From Fasciola hepatica (Eukaryota; Platyhelminthes; Trematoda; Plagiorchiida; Fasciolidae): 64,000 bases of DNA. The stretch lies in assembly GCA_948099385.1 (NCBI GenBank), contig CANUEZ040000001.1, positions 1,004,501-1,068,500 on the forward strand, in the 5' to 3' direction. The notes under the pieces were generated by a model. It was not told the DNA's origin. It saw only the letters and a program-made list of their open reading frames with translations, and searched no databases. Positions 1 through 13,642 of this stretch are shown here, one piece after another. Position numbers and translations under genes: made by a program. How positions within the stretch are numbered: position 1 is the first letter of the stretch; every line of letters begins with the position of its first letter.

Positions 1-680
1 TGAATACTTGCAAAATATCTGGCTTTATAACTTTCTATGCCGAATTTTGAAAGTCATCCATCACAAACAGGGCGATTTCTAACCTCTCAAGGATTAGTGA
101 GGCAAGACAGTTACTCCAAAAATGGGTTGAAACGCTTCTACTGCTTCTTAGGTTGGGCCTTAGAGAGCAAATAGATGAAAATCATTCTGTTAACCTGCTC
201 AGCATCTACTATGGATATTAAGAAATCAGCAATTAATAGTGTTCTTTTGACTTGATGTGTGCAAGGAGTCATTGATTCTTCCCCGGAAAAATACTCAAAA
301 GTTGCACAGCCTACCAGTACAACGAAACACAGCTGGTATCTCCATCAGCAAGTTATTATTGTACAAGGGTACAATCCGTTGCACCTGGTTAGCTCTGGCG
401 TCTATCAGCTCACAATTCTCGTTTAGTATGGTTCTTTTCGACTATCTGGTAAGCAGTCCCTTTTGTCTAAGCCCCGCTGTTGTTACATCATTGCCACGTC
501 TACCAATCCCGCACTGCTGCTTCCGAATGAAAATGGCACAACACATTTCGGACAAAACTATCTGCTGGATGTGCTATGCCTATTTACCAAACTCTTTTGT
601 TTTACGTTGCCCCAGATCACCGTTCATTTTCTTTGTGATCGATTTTCTGTATGACTATTGTTCTAGCTGATTATAACTCT

Positions 681-746
681 CAAGCACACACAAATACACA
701 CGAATACATGCACATGCACATGCACATGTATACACACACATCTCAC
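681..746. repeat. CA-rich simple repeat with CATG units
   Basis: An interrupted run of CA dinucleotides with a central block of repeated 'acatgc' units. It is a degenerate microsatellite, and I see no sign of function. Confidence 0.7.
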
Positions 747-898
747 AAATTATTCCCTGCACGCCCCACACCCGTGACCTCGCAGACAGATATGACCCTT
801 GTTAGCCCGTTCGACTATGCTCGCCTGACTTGTTTTCCTTTCCCCAACTCTAATTGGACAGCGTGCGACTCTTAGACCAATGTTACGGTTCGGCGAAG

Positions 899-1200
899 CT
901 AATTGACTGCGTTAGGCAGTCGGAACTGCCGTCGGTTGAACTGGCTTGCTAGCCCTAGATTGGGGTTGATTGTTTCGCACTGTGTTCTATGAAATTGAGT
1001 GCGCGGTGAATCCCCCAGAGAACACGAATTGAGCATATCAGGACCGAACGAGTTCCGGAGTGTATCGAAGACTCGATGGACCATGTGTTGTGGTTTTTAA
1101 AATATTTTGTTGTCGGTAGAAATTTTAATTAGCCGACGTTTCCGTTACCGTGGATAACCTTTTTCGAGGCAAGTTTTCAATCAAATGATTCTGCGGTAGT
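899..1200 (-). repeat. Diverged dispersed repeat relic (copy 1)
   Basis: The minus strand encodes 'MVHRVFDTLRNSFG', which resembles 'MVHRVFDIFRTNLG' encoded at 6593-6660, also on the minus strand. A 'gacgttt' motif follows on the plus strand in both. The shared wording suggests two old copies of one transposable element, but I cannot name the family. Confidence 0.4.
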
Positions 1201-2489
1201 CGTCACAAGCCCACGGATGTTCCAATGTGGGTGTGTTACTGCGAACATGTGGATTGTCTAGGTGTGCGGTGGTTGGAGGGATTGGGCGTCAGGTTTACTT
1301 ATTTCCATTATCAGTGTCACTTATGGCGGGGTCATTTGAGGTCAAAGTAAAATAGCGATCACCTGTGTGTTTGTTTATTAACCAACTGAGGTTTGCACAA
1401 TTCGTTAACCTGTAATAATTATTCCCACAAGGTATCGCATATAGACCCATATAAATCCTACGATTGGTTGAATTTCGTTTTCTCGTGGTGCGTAACTTTT
1501 ATACTGGTCTGGACACCGGACGTACTCTACAGCATTCGAATCGGCTAGTGGAATAAACACTATCCATGCTCATTCTAAAAGTACCACCTATGAAGAACAA
1601 AACTGAACGATGATTTCATATCAAAGGATCCTTATTCGCTTCCTTGTGTGCCGCGTAGAACTCCAGTTTCAGTAGGCTGTAAAAGCAGCCGGTAGTTTAG
1701 AAAGCAACAGCGACCTGGTCTCAAAATGGCTCCTCCGAATTCCGTATGCCATTAAGTGCTGAAACCCCCGGGTAACAACATCTCATTTGATGGTGAAATC
1801 CCTTTCGTGAATGAGAAATGTGCAGTTAAATTTTCCCAAGATCGGCCATCTGCTGTGTATGCAGAACATCCGCTTACGCACAACAGAGAGTGTGATCCGT
1901 TAGGTCAGGAGGAGACATATCTGCTTGAAACTGATCCGCATTCAGGATTATCAATGCTCGGTATGCGAGTTCAACATTGGATGCTCGGTCTATCAGTTTA
2001 TTCTCAGTTGGGTTACACGTAACCCTGGATTGAATTCAGTGTACATTGAGAGGTGTAACAGTTGGAAGATGGGTTACCGTGGTGATAGTACATGCTCATT
2101 TAACACTGGTGTGCACACATGCATGCGCACCCGGGATGTCAATTTGCTATAACAAAAACATTCGTTGAGTGAATACCTTGGGAAGCTTGGGCGTAAACCG
2201 TGCACGTCAAAATAATGTCTGAAGTCTCTAAGGTGGGTCCACGATACTGCAGTGGACCACGGCAAGCTTTATGAGAATCATGTCAGTGAACCCATTTGTG
2301 ATCACTTTACATGTCAGTGATCAGACAACACAGTTAGCACTAGATATTGGTTCGGCCTTTACCGCGCTTCAGAACTAGGGCTCAAAATCACAGCCTGTTT
2401 TGAAATTTTTCAAGTCAATTCAAGTATATGCTTTATACACCCGAAGGCGGGTATTCATCAGCTACTTAATCACTTACAATTACAAAATT

Positions 2490-4410
2490 ATACAAACAGT
2501 AAAACACGATGTCAACTTGTCATTGAGTTCTGCATTGACAGCATCAGGGTTAGCAAGGAAACGGGCCAGCTATGATACTGTGAAGTACTTGTAGGTTTTT
2601 GTAAGAGCATATAAATGTCTGTAGCGGAATCGTGTGGATGATGTAGAAATGCGTTTACGGAGATTGAGGTGAAGAGTGTACGATTCGTCAACTAATATCC
2701 TACGGGAGCACGGTGTACATGAACTGATGTGTTGGCACTTTGTAAAATGGGTTAAATGATTTCGAGGTATGCCACTATCCCTAGATACGTGCTTCAGGGT
2801 ACGGGGAATATTACGAGAGAAGCATATAGCCAGTGAGGTATAGCTCCGGAACAAAATAATTCGGGTGAGATGAAATGGAGTACCAAAGCATTTCAGTTTT
2901 AGAACATAAAATGAAGGCAATCTTATCTTCAGAAAGATCGCGGCGATATGTTCAGATCGAGAAAGTTCACATTTGATGATAACACTGAGGTACTTCACTG
3001 ATTAACTGCTTCCGATGCACTGACTGCTTATGAACAAGGAGGGAGTGGATTTCAAAACGTTAGAATACCTAATGGATGGATTCATTCACAGGTTGTGTAT
3101 GTAGGACCAATTACAAAGCTCATTTACGGTGTCCTGTAGAAGAGATTGTGTAGACTGATCAGGGTGAGGCATACAAAGACTACCATTATCGGCTTATTCT
3201 ATAGGCATACAGTCATATCGGACAAGCGTAGAGGAGGTCGACGTAGAAAACAAAAACGGAGATAGGATTGCTCCTTGTGAGACACCTTGTGGGGATGGAA
3301 GCATGAATAAGGTTTTGCCCCAAAATTGTGTAAGCTGTTGTCGACCAGAGAAGTGACTGGATTGCATTTGTACCTCACTTGGTTGAATTCCGCTATCCGC
3401 ACGGATCTCTACACGCAGTTGAATGCATCACTGGAATCAAGGAGATAGACCTTCACCGCCATAAATTTCTAACGCTTCGACGACAAGACAGAAAGTAAAG
3501 GGAAGTAAGGGAGTCGAGGGTTGAATGTGAACGGCAATAGGCGAATTGGTTGGAGTCAGACACTTTGAGCTGTGGAGATATTCGTCGTGGTAATAATAGT
3601 TCTTACACCTTAAAGGTAACGGAAAAGCATCCTACTGGACGAAACTTGTTAGTTTCCTTCGTGGGTGCTGGTGTAATGGAGGCCACTTTCCATCCGTCAG
3701 GGATTTTCGTATGGATTAAGCAGCGATTGAAAAGGTCGGATATAATATGGGGTAATACGGCAGCAAATCGCTTCAGCACATTTGGCGATAATTATTAAAG
3801 GTTACTTGCCTTATCAGGTAGAAGTTGGGACAGTTCCTTTTATACATGGGGGAGATTAAAGAAGAGACTGATGGGATGTTGGTATAAAAACTCGAGGCTG
3901 ATGCTGCTTCTCTGCCACCGACGAAGTTCCGATCAAGTTCTTCAACAACTACCGCTCGTCGGAGTTTCCAAGAGCTTTGCCGCTCAACTGCGTGAGAAAT
4001 TTCCAAGTGTCGCGACTATTATTTTCGATCAGCATCCGAACATACGTGCCAGTCAGGTTTGTAGGTTGACTTTGATTGACCCAGAGAAGAGAGAATATAC
4101 GAAGATCCGTCCCTCTAATCAAGTCTTCAAGTCTACCGAGGTTTTCCGGGGTGCATTAGCGTTAACGACCCTTCTGGTCACCGCATTTCGTAAAACGCTG
4201 ATTATTATTCTTAGAAAATTTAAGGACCGTCTGATCTGGACTGCCCAATGCTGAATGACAATCAGTATGGAACCCAGTTGGATTGTTCACAAAACAGAGA
4301 TGCAAATGAGTCTCAAGTCTGGTTGGGAAGATAACTGTGTTTTCTAGCCCAAGCCTTGTAAGAAGGTTATCATCCGACCTATTGGAGTCACCACAGATGA
4401 ACAGAGATGT
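2490..4410 (-). mobile_element. CR1/Perere-like LINE, decayed, nearly full-length pol
   Basis: Read on the minus strand, this region gives the expected order of a CR1-like non-LTR retrotransposon across several frames. Around 4400-4200 is the end of the endonuclease, with 'GDSNRSDDNLLTRLG' and then 'ALGSPDQTVLKF', the usual (S)DH-type motif with a changed residue. Reverse transcriptase follows: 'LFNRCLIHTKIPDGWK' near 3.7 kb and 'QGVSQGAILSPFLF' near 3.3 kb. The C-terminal region lies at 2998-2570, with 'HISSC', 'ILVDESYTLHL' and 'YRHLYALTKTYKY', typical of trematode CR1 tails. Many frameshifts and stops separate the blocks and I found no intact catalytic YADD. It is an old dead copy, and the exact ends are approximate. 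Confidence 0.75.
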
Positions 4411-5150
4411 TTAAGAAGGAACACGGAAAATGAATCGGAGAATTCTTCAAGTTCATCCGTGGGAAATGTAGGATATATATATATATATAAAGCAATAAAA
4501 AGGGACCGGTAATGACTCATATGTTTACGTTTACATTGGAGAACAGAAACACTGATATGTGCTGTTGAATTAGCAAAAAATTCAGGGATAACTTATACCA
4601 CCTATGCTTAACATAAATGACGACTCTGTCACTGCCATTTTTGCAGGGAACTAGACGGTCCACCCGGAAAAGTACGATGCCATCAGGGTTGGTGATCTTG
4701 TGCTCAGTGTCACTGTGCAGCCAACTTTCTTGGATCAGAATTTCACCCAGCTATTTGTACTCCCGGTTGCGAACAGATCAAATCAGACTTTTACGTAAGC
4801 CGAGAAATCTTATAGTACGTGGGATGGTAACCGCCCCAAGTCACTTGAATCGTTGAAAGAGGAAAAAGCGCAGATTTCTGTCGCGGAGAAATTGCGTCAT
4901 CTACGTGAGAACCACTTGGTTAACTTATAAGGTCAGTTACGAATGAGAGCCTTCTCAAGTAGTTTTGACGTGAAGTAACCTATTAGAAGTCAACCCACTT
5001 ATTCCAACATCTATCGTGTAGGAACCAAAATCTGTGCGAATAGGGTATCCGGAAAGCTATAAAGATCATCACGGAAGTTCAAAAAGCAAATCGGAACCCA
5101 TATTAACAGTGGAAAGATCGCAATCATTCTATTTGTGTCCTGTGAGTGCC

Positions 5151-5214
<64 letters not shown>

Positions 5215-5281
5215 GTCCTACATTTCCCACGGATGAACTTGATGAATTGTCCGATTCATTTTCCGTGTTCCATCTTAAACA
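4408..5281. mobile_element. Fold-back element, 66-bp arms with (TA)n at both inner edges
   Basis: The left arm 4408-4473 and right arm 5216-5281 are inverted copies that match at about 63 of 66 positions. A TA tract starts directly after the left arm (short, about 4474-4488) and another ends within a few bases of the right arm (long, 5153-5212). The roughly 740-bp interior includes a 79-codon open frame (4617-4856) with no recognisable domain. This fits a non-autonomous fold-back or MITE-like element. I could not define a target-site duplication. Confidence 0.6.
5153..5212. repeat. (TA)n microsatellite, about 30 units
   Basis: An uninterrupted TA dinucleotide run that stops a few bases short of the right inverted-repeat arm beginning at 5216. 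Confidence 0.95.
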
Positions 5282-5289
5282 GACGATGA

Positions 5290-8190
5290 ATTCAGTACAT
5301 ACAGTTTAGCCATTTAACAGATTCACGGATCATCTGTTTAGGTAATCACCACCAAGGCGCACCAAACGTGTGACCGCTCCGATTCTGTGCCCATTGCCGA
5401 TCGTTCGACCAAAGTTCGAACCGCGCGTTCTCTCTATGACGCACAGATAAACATAAACAAACCATTCCGTAAAATGTAAGCTACATGTCAGCAAATCTGC
5501 TCGTACTTTGAACAGTGCGAACTTGCGAAATTTATATCCAGTTGCTAATGGTAACTCCAGACTACATATCGCATGGGCCCTAGTTTGTTTGCATGTAATT
5601 AATCAAAATGCAAGAATCATCTGTACTTTCATATAGCTAAAGAAACTTTTGATTTAGGAAAACAAAATCCTACATCCTGTGTGATGTATCTAAAAAAAAC
5701 AACCGGCTGGTTGTGTTTATGATAACTGTGTTCACAAAAAAAGTTTCACTTTACACTGGTTACTGTACAAAGTTAGCAGACACTTTGGATAGAAAATATG
5801 AAGCGACCAAAAATGTGAGATTTGAAATGTTCGCTTGGTACGTATCACTACTCTGACTACTGAGTTAAGATAACCACTGCAAATGGCGACTTTCTTCAGC
5901 AATTCCGAGTAGTTTCAGCACCTCAGTATCAGCTCATCCTTCGAAACGACGTTGTCATCTAAATAACTTCCGGAAGTAATCGCCAGCAGCACGCTTTGGG
6001 GGAAAAATACTTTTTCAAAGAAGAGCAAACATATTTTGATGAGAATGTGACACTTGTGAGTAAAAATTATGTTGATGAATCCAAATTTGTGGAGTTGCTT
6101 CTCAGGTTCATCTTTAACTGAGGTGTCAATTATATTGTTGGTATCTCTGCAAGCCGTAGACAATTGCACTGCCGATCAGCGGAACACCACACTTGTCCAG
6201 CTGGAATCTTTCACGATTCGTCACTCTAAGTTTCGTGCTTCCTTTTACTGGTGATTGTAATTATTCTTCCCATAGGCATACCCAGTCCACGAAGCAATCA
6301 ACAAAGTTCAAACCGCGTCTCAGGAGGATATTTTCAGATTTCATTCCCAAACACCCTCGGCTCAAACCATAATGTGGATTCTGCATAACTCATGTTGTTA
6401 GTTACCATTCGATAAACACGGTTATTCCATTGGAATTTGTTCTACTGCCAATATCGTGCGTGTAGCTAGTGAGACTAAGTTACTGCTATACTCACAGCCC
6501 TAGACATCGGGATAGCCGCAACACGTAGTTTTTCGGCTACAACTTTCGCTCCTTTTTGAAAATGATCGTCACCAAAATCCCCATTATATTCTTCACCGCC
6601 TTAATGTGTCAAAACCGAGATTGGTTCGGAAAATGTCGAAAACTCGATGCACCATGTGAAATGTCATGGTAAAATTGTATTGCTCAATAACACGGAGTAG
6701 TCGAAATCGTTGGTAGGTTGTCGACGTTTCGGATTCCATTGTAAAACCAGTCTTGGAAAAGGTTACCCGTGGTGAATGAAAAGTCGACAATCTTCACCGC
6801 CTCCTTGCATTCAACGCTCAGACAAAACAGCTTACCATCCCGATCTTGACGTTTAATATTAAGTCTCGGCTATCTTGACTGAATCTCCGAATGTGCTTCA
6901 AAATCATCATTTCTGAATTCGTCATCGTTCTTCTAAACACAGTGAACAGTGTTTGTCTGACGTGCTAAAGTGTAGTAATAGAAAAATTTGCAACCCGTCT
7001 AGTCCGTTGAATTCATACGATAAACGGACTCCATATGCTGCAACTGAACTTGGCTCAATCACTCACCAGACACAACCAAATAAGCGTTTACCCTGATAAA
7101 AATTTTTTGATAAATTTGTCACTCTCCCCCCCCCTTCTCAAAGGTTACCATACGTGACAACGAACAGTTACGTTCTCAGCCCCATGATCTTCCTGCGTTT
7201 TCCCAATTATCGTCATCCTCTCCATTTGGATGTATCTGACCTGTCTGACCTCGTCAGCTTCACACTGCTCCCTCGATAACCTCTTGTCTGCGTTGTGGGA
7301 ATACGCAGATTGTCCAAGTTTCCTAAACATCAAGATTTTCGAAATAATCAATCTCCTGCCAAAAAGGCTGAAACCTGGCAAAATCCTCTCAGTTACATGA
7401 GGCAATCGTAATAATTCCTATTTTACACCTAAAGAACGGATCCCCATTATTATTCAAATCGTGATTTTCAGCAGGAATTTGTGAATATTAGATCATTGAA
7501 TAATTCTGTAGTATTTCTGCAGTATAATTTCGTAAAATATGGACAGATTTGTCCAAGTTCGTAAGATGTACAGCCTCCTGTGGGACGACCTGTCACACCA
7601 TTTTACAGGAAGACAGTTTTCTTAGAATAACTTTTTATGATGCATACTGCCAAACGTTCTGGTTTTAAATTTCTGTGGAGACGGATGAAAGTGGGCCAAA
7701 TGAGGATTTCCGAGCCACTAATTCCGAGCACGTCACCTTCCAAGCTCGATCGAACTAATTTTCCCTTTCACCATTCGGAAATTCAAATAAAGGAGTTCAG
7801 AAGTGATCTTGCAACAGCATAGCATCGTACAAACAGACTAAAAATCACTTTGGTCTATTTAATGAGTAAAAGGAATACCTTACTGTATCCGTGATAATCT
7901 CATTCTATTACTCAAGTCACAGATCAGGCCGTTACCATTTTTAGGCCTACGGGTCGTGATTGCATAAACAACCTAATTCCACCCAGTCGGAAATCTATCA
8001 ATGCACTAAACTTTGTTTGGTTGATCGGTAGACGATAAACCATTGTTATCGGTAATCCCTTATTTTGTGTATGCATACCACGGGCTCAGTTACAGGTAAA
8101 CGAACGATGGGCGGCAGGCCTCTCGCTGGTGGAATAAAACAAACCGTAACCCGTGTAAACTTAAACGCTACACCACACACGTCCGCTCAA
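5290..8190. other. No gene recognised
   Basis: Only short open frames without recognisable domains are present, for example 5915-6169 (minus) and 7145-7405 (minus). It contains one dispersed-repeat relic at 6593-6800 and a C-tract near 7127. I see no convincing exon or RNA gene. Confidence 0.55.
6593..6800 (-). repeat. Diverged dispersed repeat relic (copy 2)
   Basis: The minus-strand frame 6593-6790 ends with 'MVHRVFDIFRTNLG', similar to the relic at 899-1084. The plus strand has 'gacgtttcggatt' followed by 'ggaaaaggttacccgtgg'. A comparable 'gagaaaggatagccacgg' occurs near 44300, so a third copy may be there. The family was not identified. Confidence 0.4.
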
Positions 8191-8192
8191 CC

Positions 8193-10740
8193 TGATAACG
8201 AGACCAAATTAGAAAAAAACTCAAGCCATCACGTGAATAATGCGACGGACAAAAAACACTAAGTCAGGATTGAACGAGGTTCAGAATGCGTCAAAAAAAC
8301 AGTCCCGATGAGTCACGCACTGAATGAAAGCTGAGTGAACGTGTCTGAGTGCGTAATTCACAGGGCATGCTTATCCATTGCCATGGCTTCGTTGGTTGCA
8401 GTCATGTCGGTAGGACAGAGAAAATCAGCCTGCCATTCTCTTCTTGATTGACGCTATAGGAAGCGAGATTGAAAACGTTCAGTTGATTTGTTTATTTATC
8501 TACTATAAACGGGTGTGAAGCAATCCCATAAGAAACGGATCAAGCTGGAACAGTGAATCGAGTTTATCTATCCGTTCGTGTAATCTGAACGAAGTGTGGC
8601 GTGATGTCTTAGGTGCCCTAAGCAGGGTTCTAAAGTCTACTGATTTTTTAGGAAAATGGTGGAATCAAAGCAACTAATATGAATTTGTCTGAAGTATGAA
8701 TTTTGTATCGTATACGAAGGAGTAGCTGGTTCAAAAGCTCAGCCCTGCGACAAGATAGATTCAGAATTTTTAGTTGTCGAAAGGTTTAATTGCACATACT
8801 CACATGCACGCGCCTACCACAGGACAACTTTGACGAACGTTCCGGATCGAATGTTGTACTCTTGGAGCTCATTCAACTAGGTGTTCGAATACTCTAAAAA
8901 CCGACAGAATCTAAATATTCCAGGCTTAATATGGTGACCATTATTGAAATTACGTCGTGGTGTTTTATTACCTCTGAGTGCTTGTACATAACAGTTTCGC
9001 TGAGAACAACGTCGAACTGCGTTGAAATTCAATTGGGGTTCACACTGCTTCAGTGTGCCGAAGTTCGTACTATCTTCGTTGTGAATGGTACTAGTTCTCG
9101 AGTTCAGTTTCCAAATATGACACGTCCCTCTGCTATAGCGAGTCTTGGAGTGTTATCAAATGCCGTATTAGCCATTCGGATGTCGCTGTGACTTTTAAAC
9201 GCCCTGAAATGTGAAAAGCACACTAAAGGTTACACCACAGGTCCTTAGCGCTTTTGCCTTTCACAACATTATGGCAAATATTTAGGTACCTTCTAGTGAC
9301 AACCAATTGCGTCATAATAAATTATGCTCTATGCGCTAATCATGTATCCGTAATTCCTAATATCACATTCTCGGACTGTACCGACCCGTCGTCCAGTATT
9401 CATGGACTCTCAGGGAACCGATACTCCGATTAGTTCAAAGGCCGGGATATCCAAAGCCTACGTATACTGATTCGCAATTAAAACAATGAAAATATATGTG
9501 CAAACCTCAAATGCGGGCAACCCAGCCCCAAAACTTGACAACGACAAAACAAATGACGAGTGACAGTCGATAACATCCGCCAACCCACTCGATCGTCTAG
9601 GTAATACCAAGGAGAAAATGGGTTAGGATAGGAATGAAGGGTGGCTACAAGGTTTTATAGAGGATCAGTGAACAGACATTAAAGGAATGTCCACCGATTG
9701 GTGGAAACAGGCAAACTAGTATGGGCAGGATAGAGGGAAGTCATGTGAATTCGCATATGGGCGATGAATATGGGGAGAAAGTTCAATCGGCAAACGAATA
9801 TACTTGAGGAAACACGAGTGAATGACGTGATTTGCATAGATCATGTGTCTGGGTCTGGTCGGAAGCCTTTGACAGAGCGGAAGGTTTAATCAGGTGAAGT
9901 AACCACAAAACAATGTGTGGTACAGTGAGGTGCCCACGGGCCATCATGACCCGATAGGCTAGACCACTGAGGTCAGGTTAGAAGCATAAAAAATAACCAA
10001 AGAGGAAAAGGGGTTCATGTGCCAGTGATAGGTGAGGTCGTAATAACTGATCCAGTGGAGTGAATTTCTAGTAAGTTTCAGTTGACCGTTACACGGGCTA
10101 TTAGTGCTTGATGTGGTGCTGCATCGCCCCGTTCACATCAAACCGTTTCACGTTTTTCCTAGGCGTCCAACAGTGGCATCACTTTCTGTAAAACATTTTT
10201 ATAAGATTGTCCTGTAAAAGTTTCTGCAAAATCCGATACACCGCCCAGTTGTGACATGCACTTGAATGAGAAACGGTCCCCCAATTCGTACTCTCATTAT
10301 TTCAGACCACATTATAAACCATTGATAGTATTGCCTCTTGGAAGCGGAGTTATGTCACGGGATAGCCCTAGCTCAATGAAGGCGTCGTCCAGTCGACACA
10401 TGCACATCAAAGAGGGCTTGACCATTAAAAGGATCAAAATTTTATGCCTTTCTTATAAGAACCATGAGTAAAATAATCCCCGTTTCATAGAATCGATGCA
10501 TTCTTAATTTGTCATGTTACAGGGCGGAGCTTTTGAACCAGCTACTCCTTCGTATACGATACAAAATTCATACTTCAGACAAATTCATATCAGTTGCTTT
10601 GATTCCACCATTTTCCTAAAAAATCAGTAGACTGTTTTTTTGACGCATTCTGAACCTCGTTCAATCCTGACTTAGTGTTTTTTGTCCGTCCCATTATTCA
10701 CGTGATGGCTTGAGTTTTTTCCAGTTTGCTCCCGTTATCA
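8193..10740. mobile_element. Inverted-repeat element, 224-bp arms; left arm interrupted
   Basis: The right arm 10517-10740 is an inverted copy of two left-side blocks, 8193-8304 and 8634-8752. The match is close, for example 'aaactcaagccatcacgtga' on the left and its complement on the right. The left arm is split by an extra 329 bp. The interior, about 8753-10516, contains an 86-codon open frame (8931-9191) with no recognisable transposase motif. The structure suggests a large fold-back transposon or a local inverted duplication. Confidence 0.6.
8305..8637. mobile_element. 329-bp insertion in the left arm, flanked by AGTC
   Basis: Compared with the uninterrupted right arm, the left arm carries 329 extra bases between two copies of 'agtc' (8301-8304 and 8634-8637). 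That is what an insertion with a 4-bp target-site duplication would leave. A 4-bp microhomology deletion in the right arm would look the same. I see no coding capacity or clear terminal inverted repeats. Confidence 0.45.
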
Positions 10741-11774
10741 TTTCATGCGGTTATTATTATTCAACGGCCGGATTTCTGTATGACACCTGAACTTGTCAAA
10801 TGCTTGGAGGCACTGTTTTCAGTTTATCACAATCTGATTATTCAACACTCACGGTAAGAGCTTTAAACGTGGGTAGAGCCTAATACGGTAATTACTTTGG
10901 TGTTTTGATCTCCACAGGTCATATGTGACCCTTCAAATTAGGTCCGATGACAGCCCATTTCGCTCGAATTCCAGCTTTCACTACTAGGATAATTGTCAGT
11001 AGACGACATATCAGTTAACAGCATGGTTTGAGTGGGAAGTCTGATGGCGTGTCCGTCACCGGAGGATCAATGACAGCGATGCTTAGTATTTTGATTGTCA
11101 CTAACGTTAACAATTTCTCGTACGGTTCCTCCGAAACCGCAATGTAGAAGGCTAAAGTCGCAAATATTTGCCATGCTGTATCAACCGAAAAGGACTTAAA
11201 CAACCTATCCAATAATCTTCAAAACATTGCAAGCTATTCTGAACAGTGATCCTTCTTTCAACCCATCCTAGTGTTCTAAATATATCTTGACCCCATCTCG
11301 ACCATCTTCTCCGAATGGCCAGTATATTCCGTGCACCATTCAGTTACACAGAGTTCAATCATTAAAAACGTGTGGTCCGTTATGGATTGTCTCGACTGCA
11401 TCGCTAATCCTAGCGCAGTGTTTCTCACAGATATTCACGTTCAAATCACATCTTATTCTTCATTAAAAAAATACCGTTTTGAAGATACACAGCTGCTCAT
11501 TGATAACATGGAAAATAATAGGAGAGAGAAACAGAATAGGTTTTTTAGGATGCTTTGAGAAACAAAGGAAAAGCAAATGTAGATCTAACGCGGAACTATT
11601 TAAAAATACCTGACTGAGGCATCAGAACACTCGGTAGAGGACAAGATTGTTTTTGGTGCTTCACAATTGTCTAATACATCCCATTTTGTAAGCATTTAAA
11701 TGAAGATGAATGAAGAAAGAACGAGAAAACCGATTATCATGATGATAAAAAATGAAAATTTCCTGCCCACTTAG
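10741..11774. other. No gene recognised
   Basis: Short open frames only (11015-11212 minus, 11331-11558 plus). No domain, repeat or RNA gene could be supported. Confidence 0.5.
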
Positions 11775-12298
11775 TCACAGTACTATCGGTGTTACGCGAA
11801 GCTGTGTGTGTTGATAACTGTCAAGCAGAATTGCCTGAGCTGTCGAATTAGAAAGATAAGTCAGCGAGGTACTTAGCAGATTCGAAGGAAATGGTCGAGA
11901 TGGGGTCAAGATAATTTCGATGTGGGAAAAGTTCGAAAGCGTCCAAACTTGAAGGACGCGATATTTATTAGTTAGGAATCCGGACGACTTTCTGACCAGT
12001 CTAGTGTAATATGTACCTAACGGATTCAACAGAATCGTTTCGCAATGTATGGTGACGATGTTTGGATAGGACACATAACATTATTCTATTTGGCTGATGT
12101 TTCAGTGAGTTGCGGATGTGTAAGTCTTTCTTTCAAAAGAAAACATCGATATTCCGGTACTTCCACGGTAAAATACATCGGTTGGCTGCTGTGAAGGCTA
12201 CCCCGGAAGACCTGTTTAAAGTTAAATCTGCGGGAGTAATGATTAGATTGGCTGGAAATAAGGATTCACATAGAACCAGAAAACAATTGTTCCAGTGA
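11775..12298 (-). mobile_element. CR1/Jockey-like reverse transcriptase fragment
   Basis: The minus strand encodes 'SGFLTNKYRVLQVWT', resembling the 'GFlpnrSc..qvl' segment that precedes the first catalytic aspartate in CR1/Jockey reverse transcriptases. Just upstream on the same strand, both here and at 19.6 kb, lie similar blocks ending 'LLN.LG.Y'. The two regions are therefore diverged copies of one LINE family. Frames shift between blocks. It is a dead fragment bounded near 12.4 kb by unrelated sequence. Confidence 0.5.
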
Positions 12299-12463
12299 AA
12301 TGCTGCTATTCTGGCTTCCTTTTTCGGCGCAAAGCAAACCGAAATGATGTCTTTTACTACTGTTATTTCATATCCATATTCACCACCATGCTATCTATAT
12401 GACTGAAATTACCACATCTCATAGAGCAGAATCAAAGAACCGAAGGGGAAATACCAGTTTAAA

Positions 12464-13642
<1,179 letters not shown>

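Larger units (their letters stand above)
1..2489. other. No gene recognised
   Basis: Short open frames only, none with a recognisable domain or convincing splice-site context. The longest are 257-670 and 1756-2022 on the plus strand. The stretch includes a CA/CATG-rich patch near 0.7 kb and a repeat relic at 0.9-1.2 kb, both listed separately. Confidence 0.6.
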
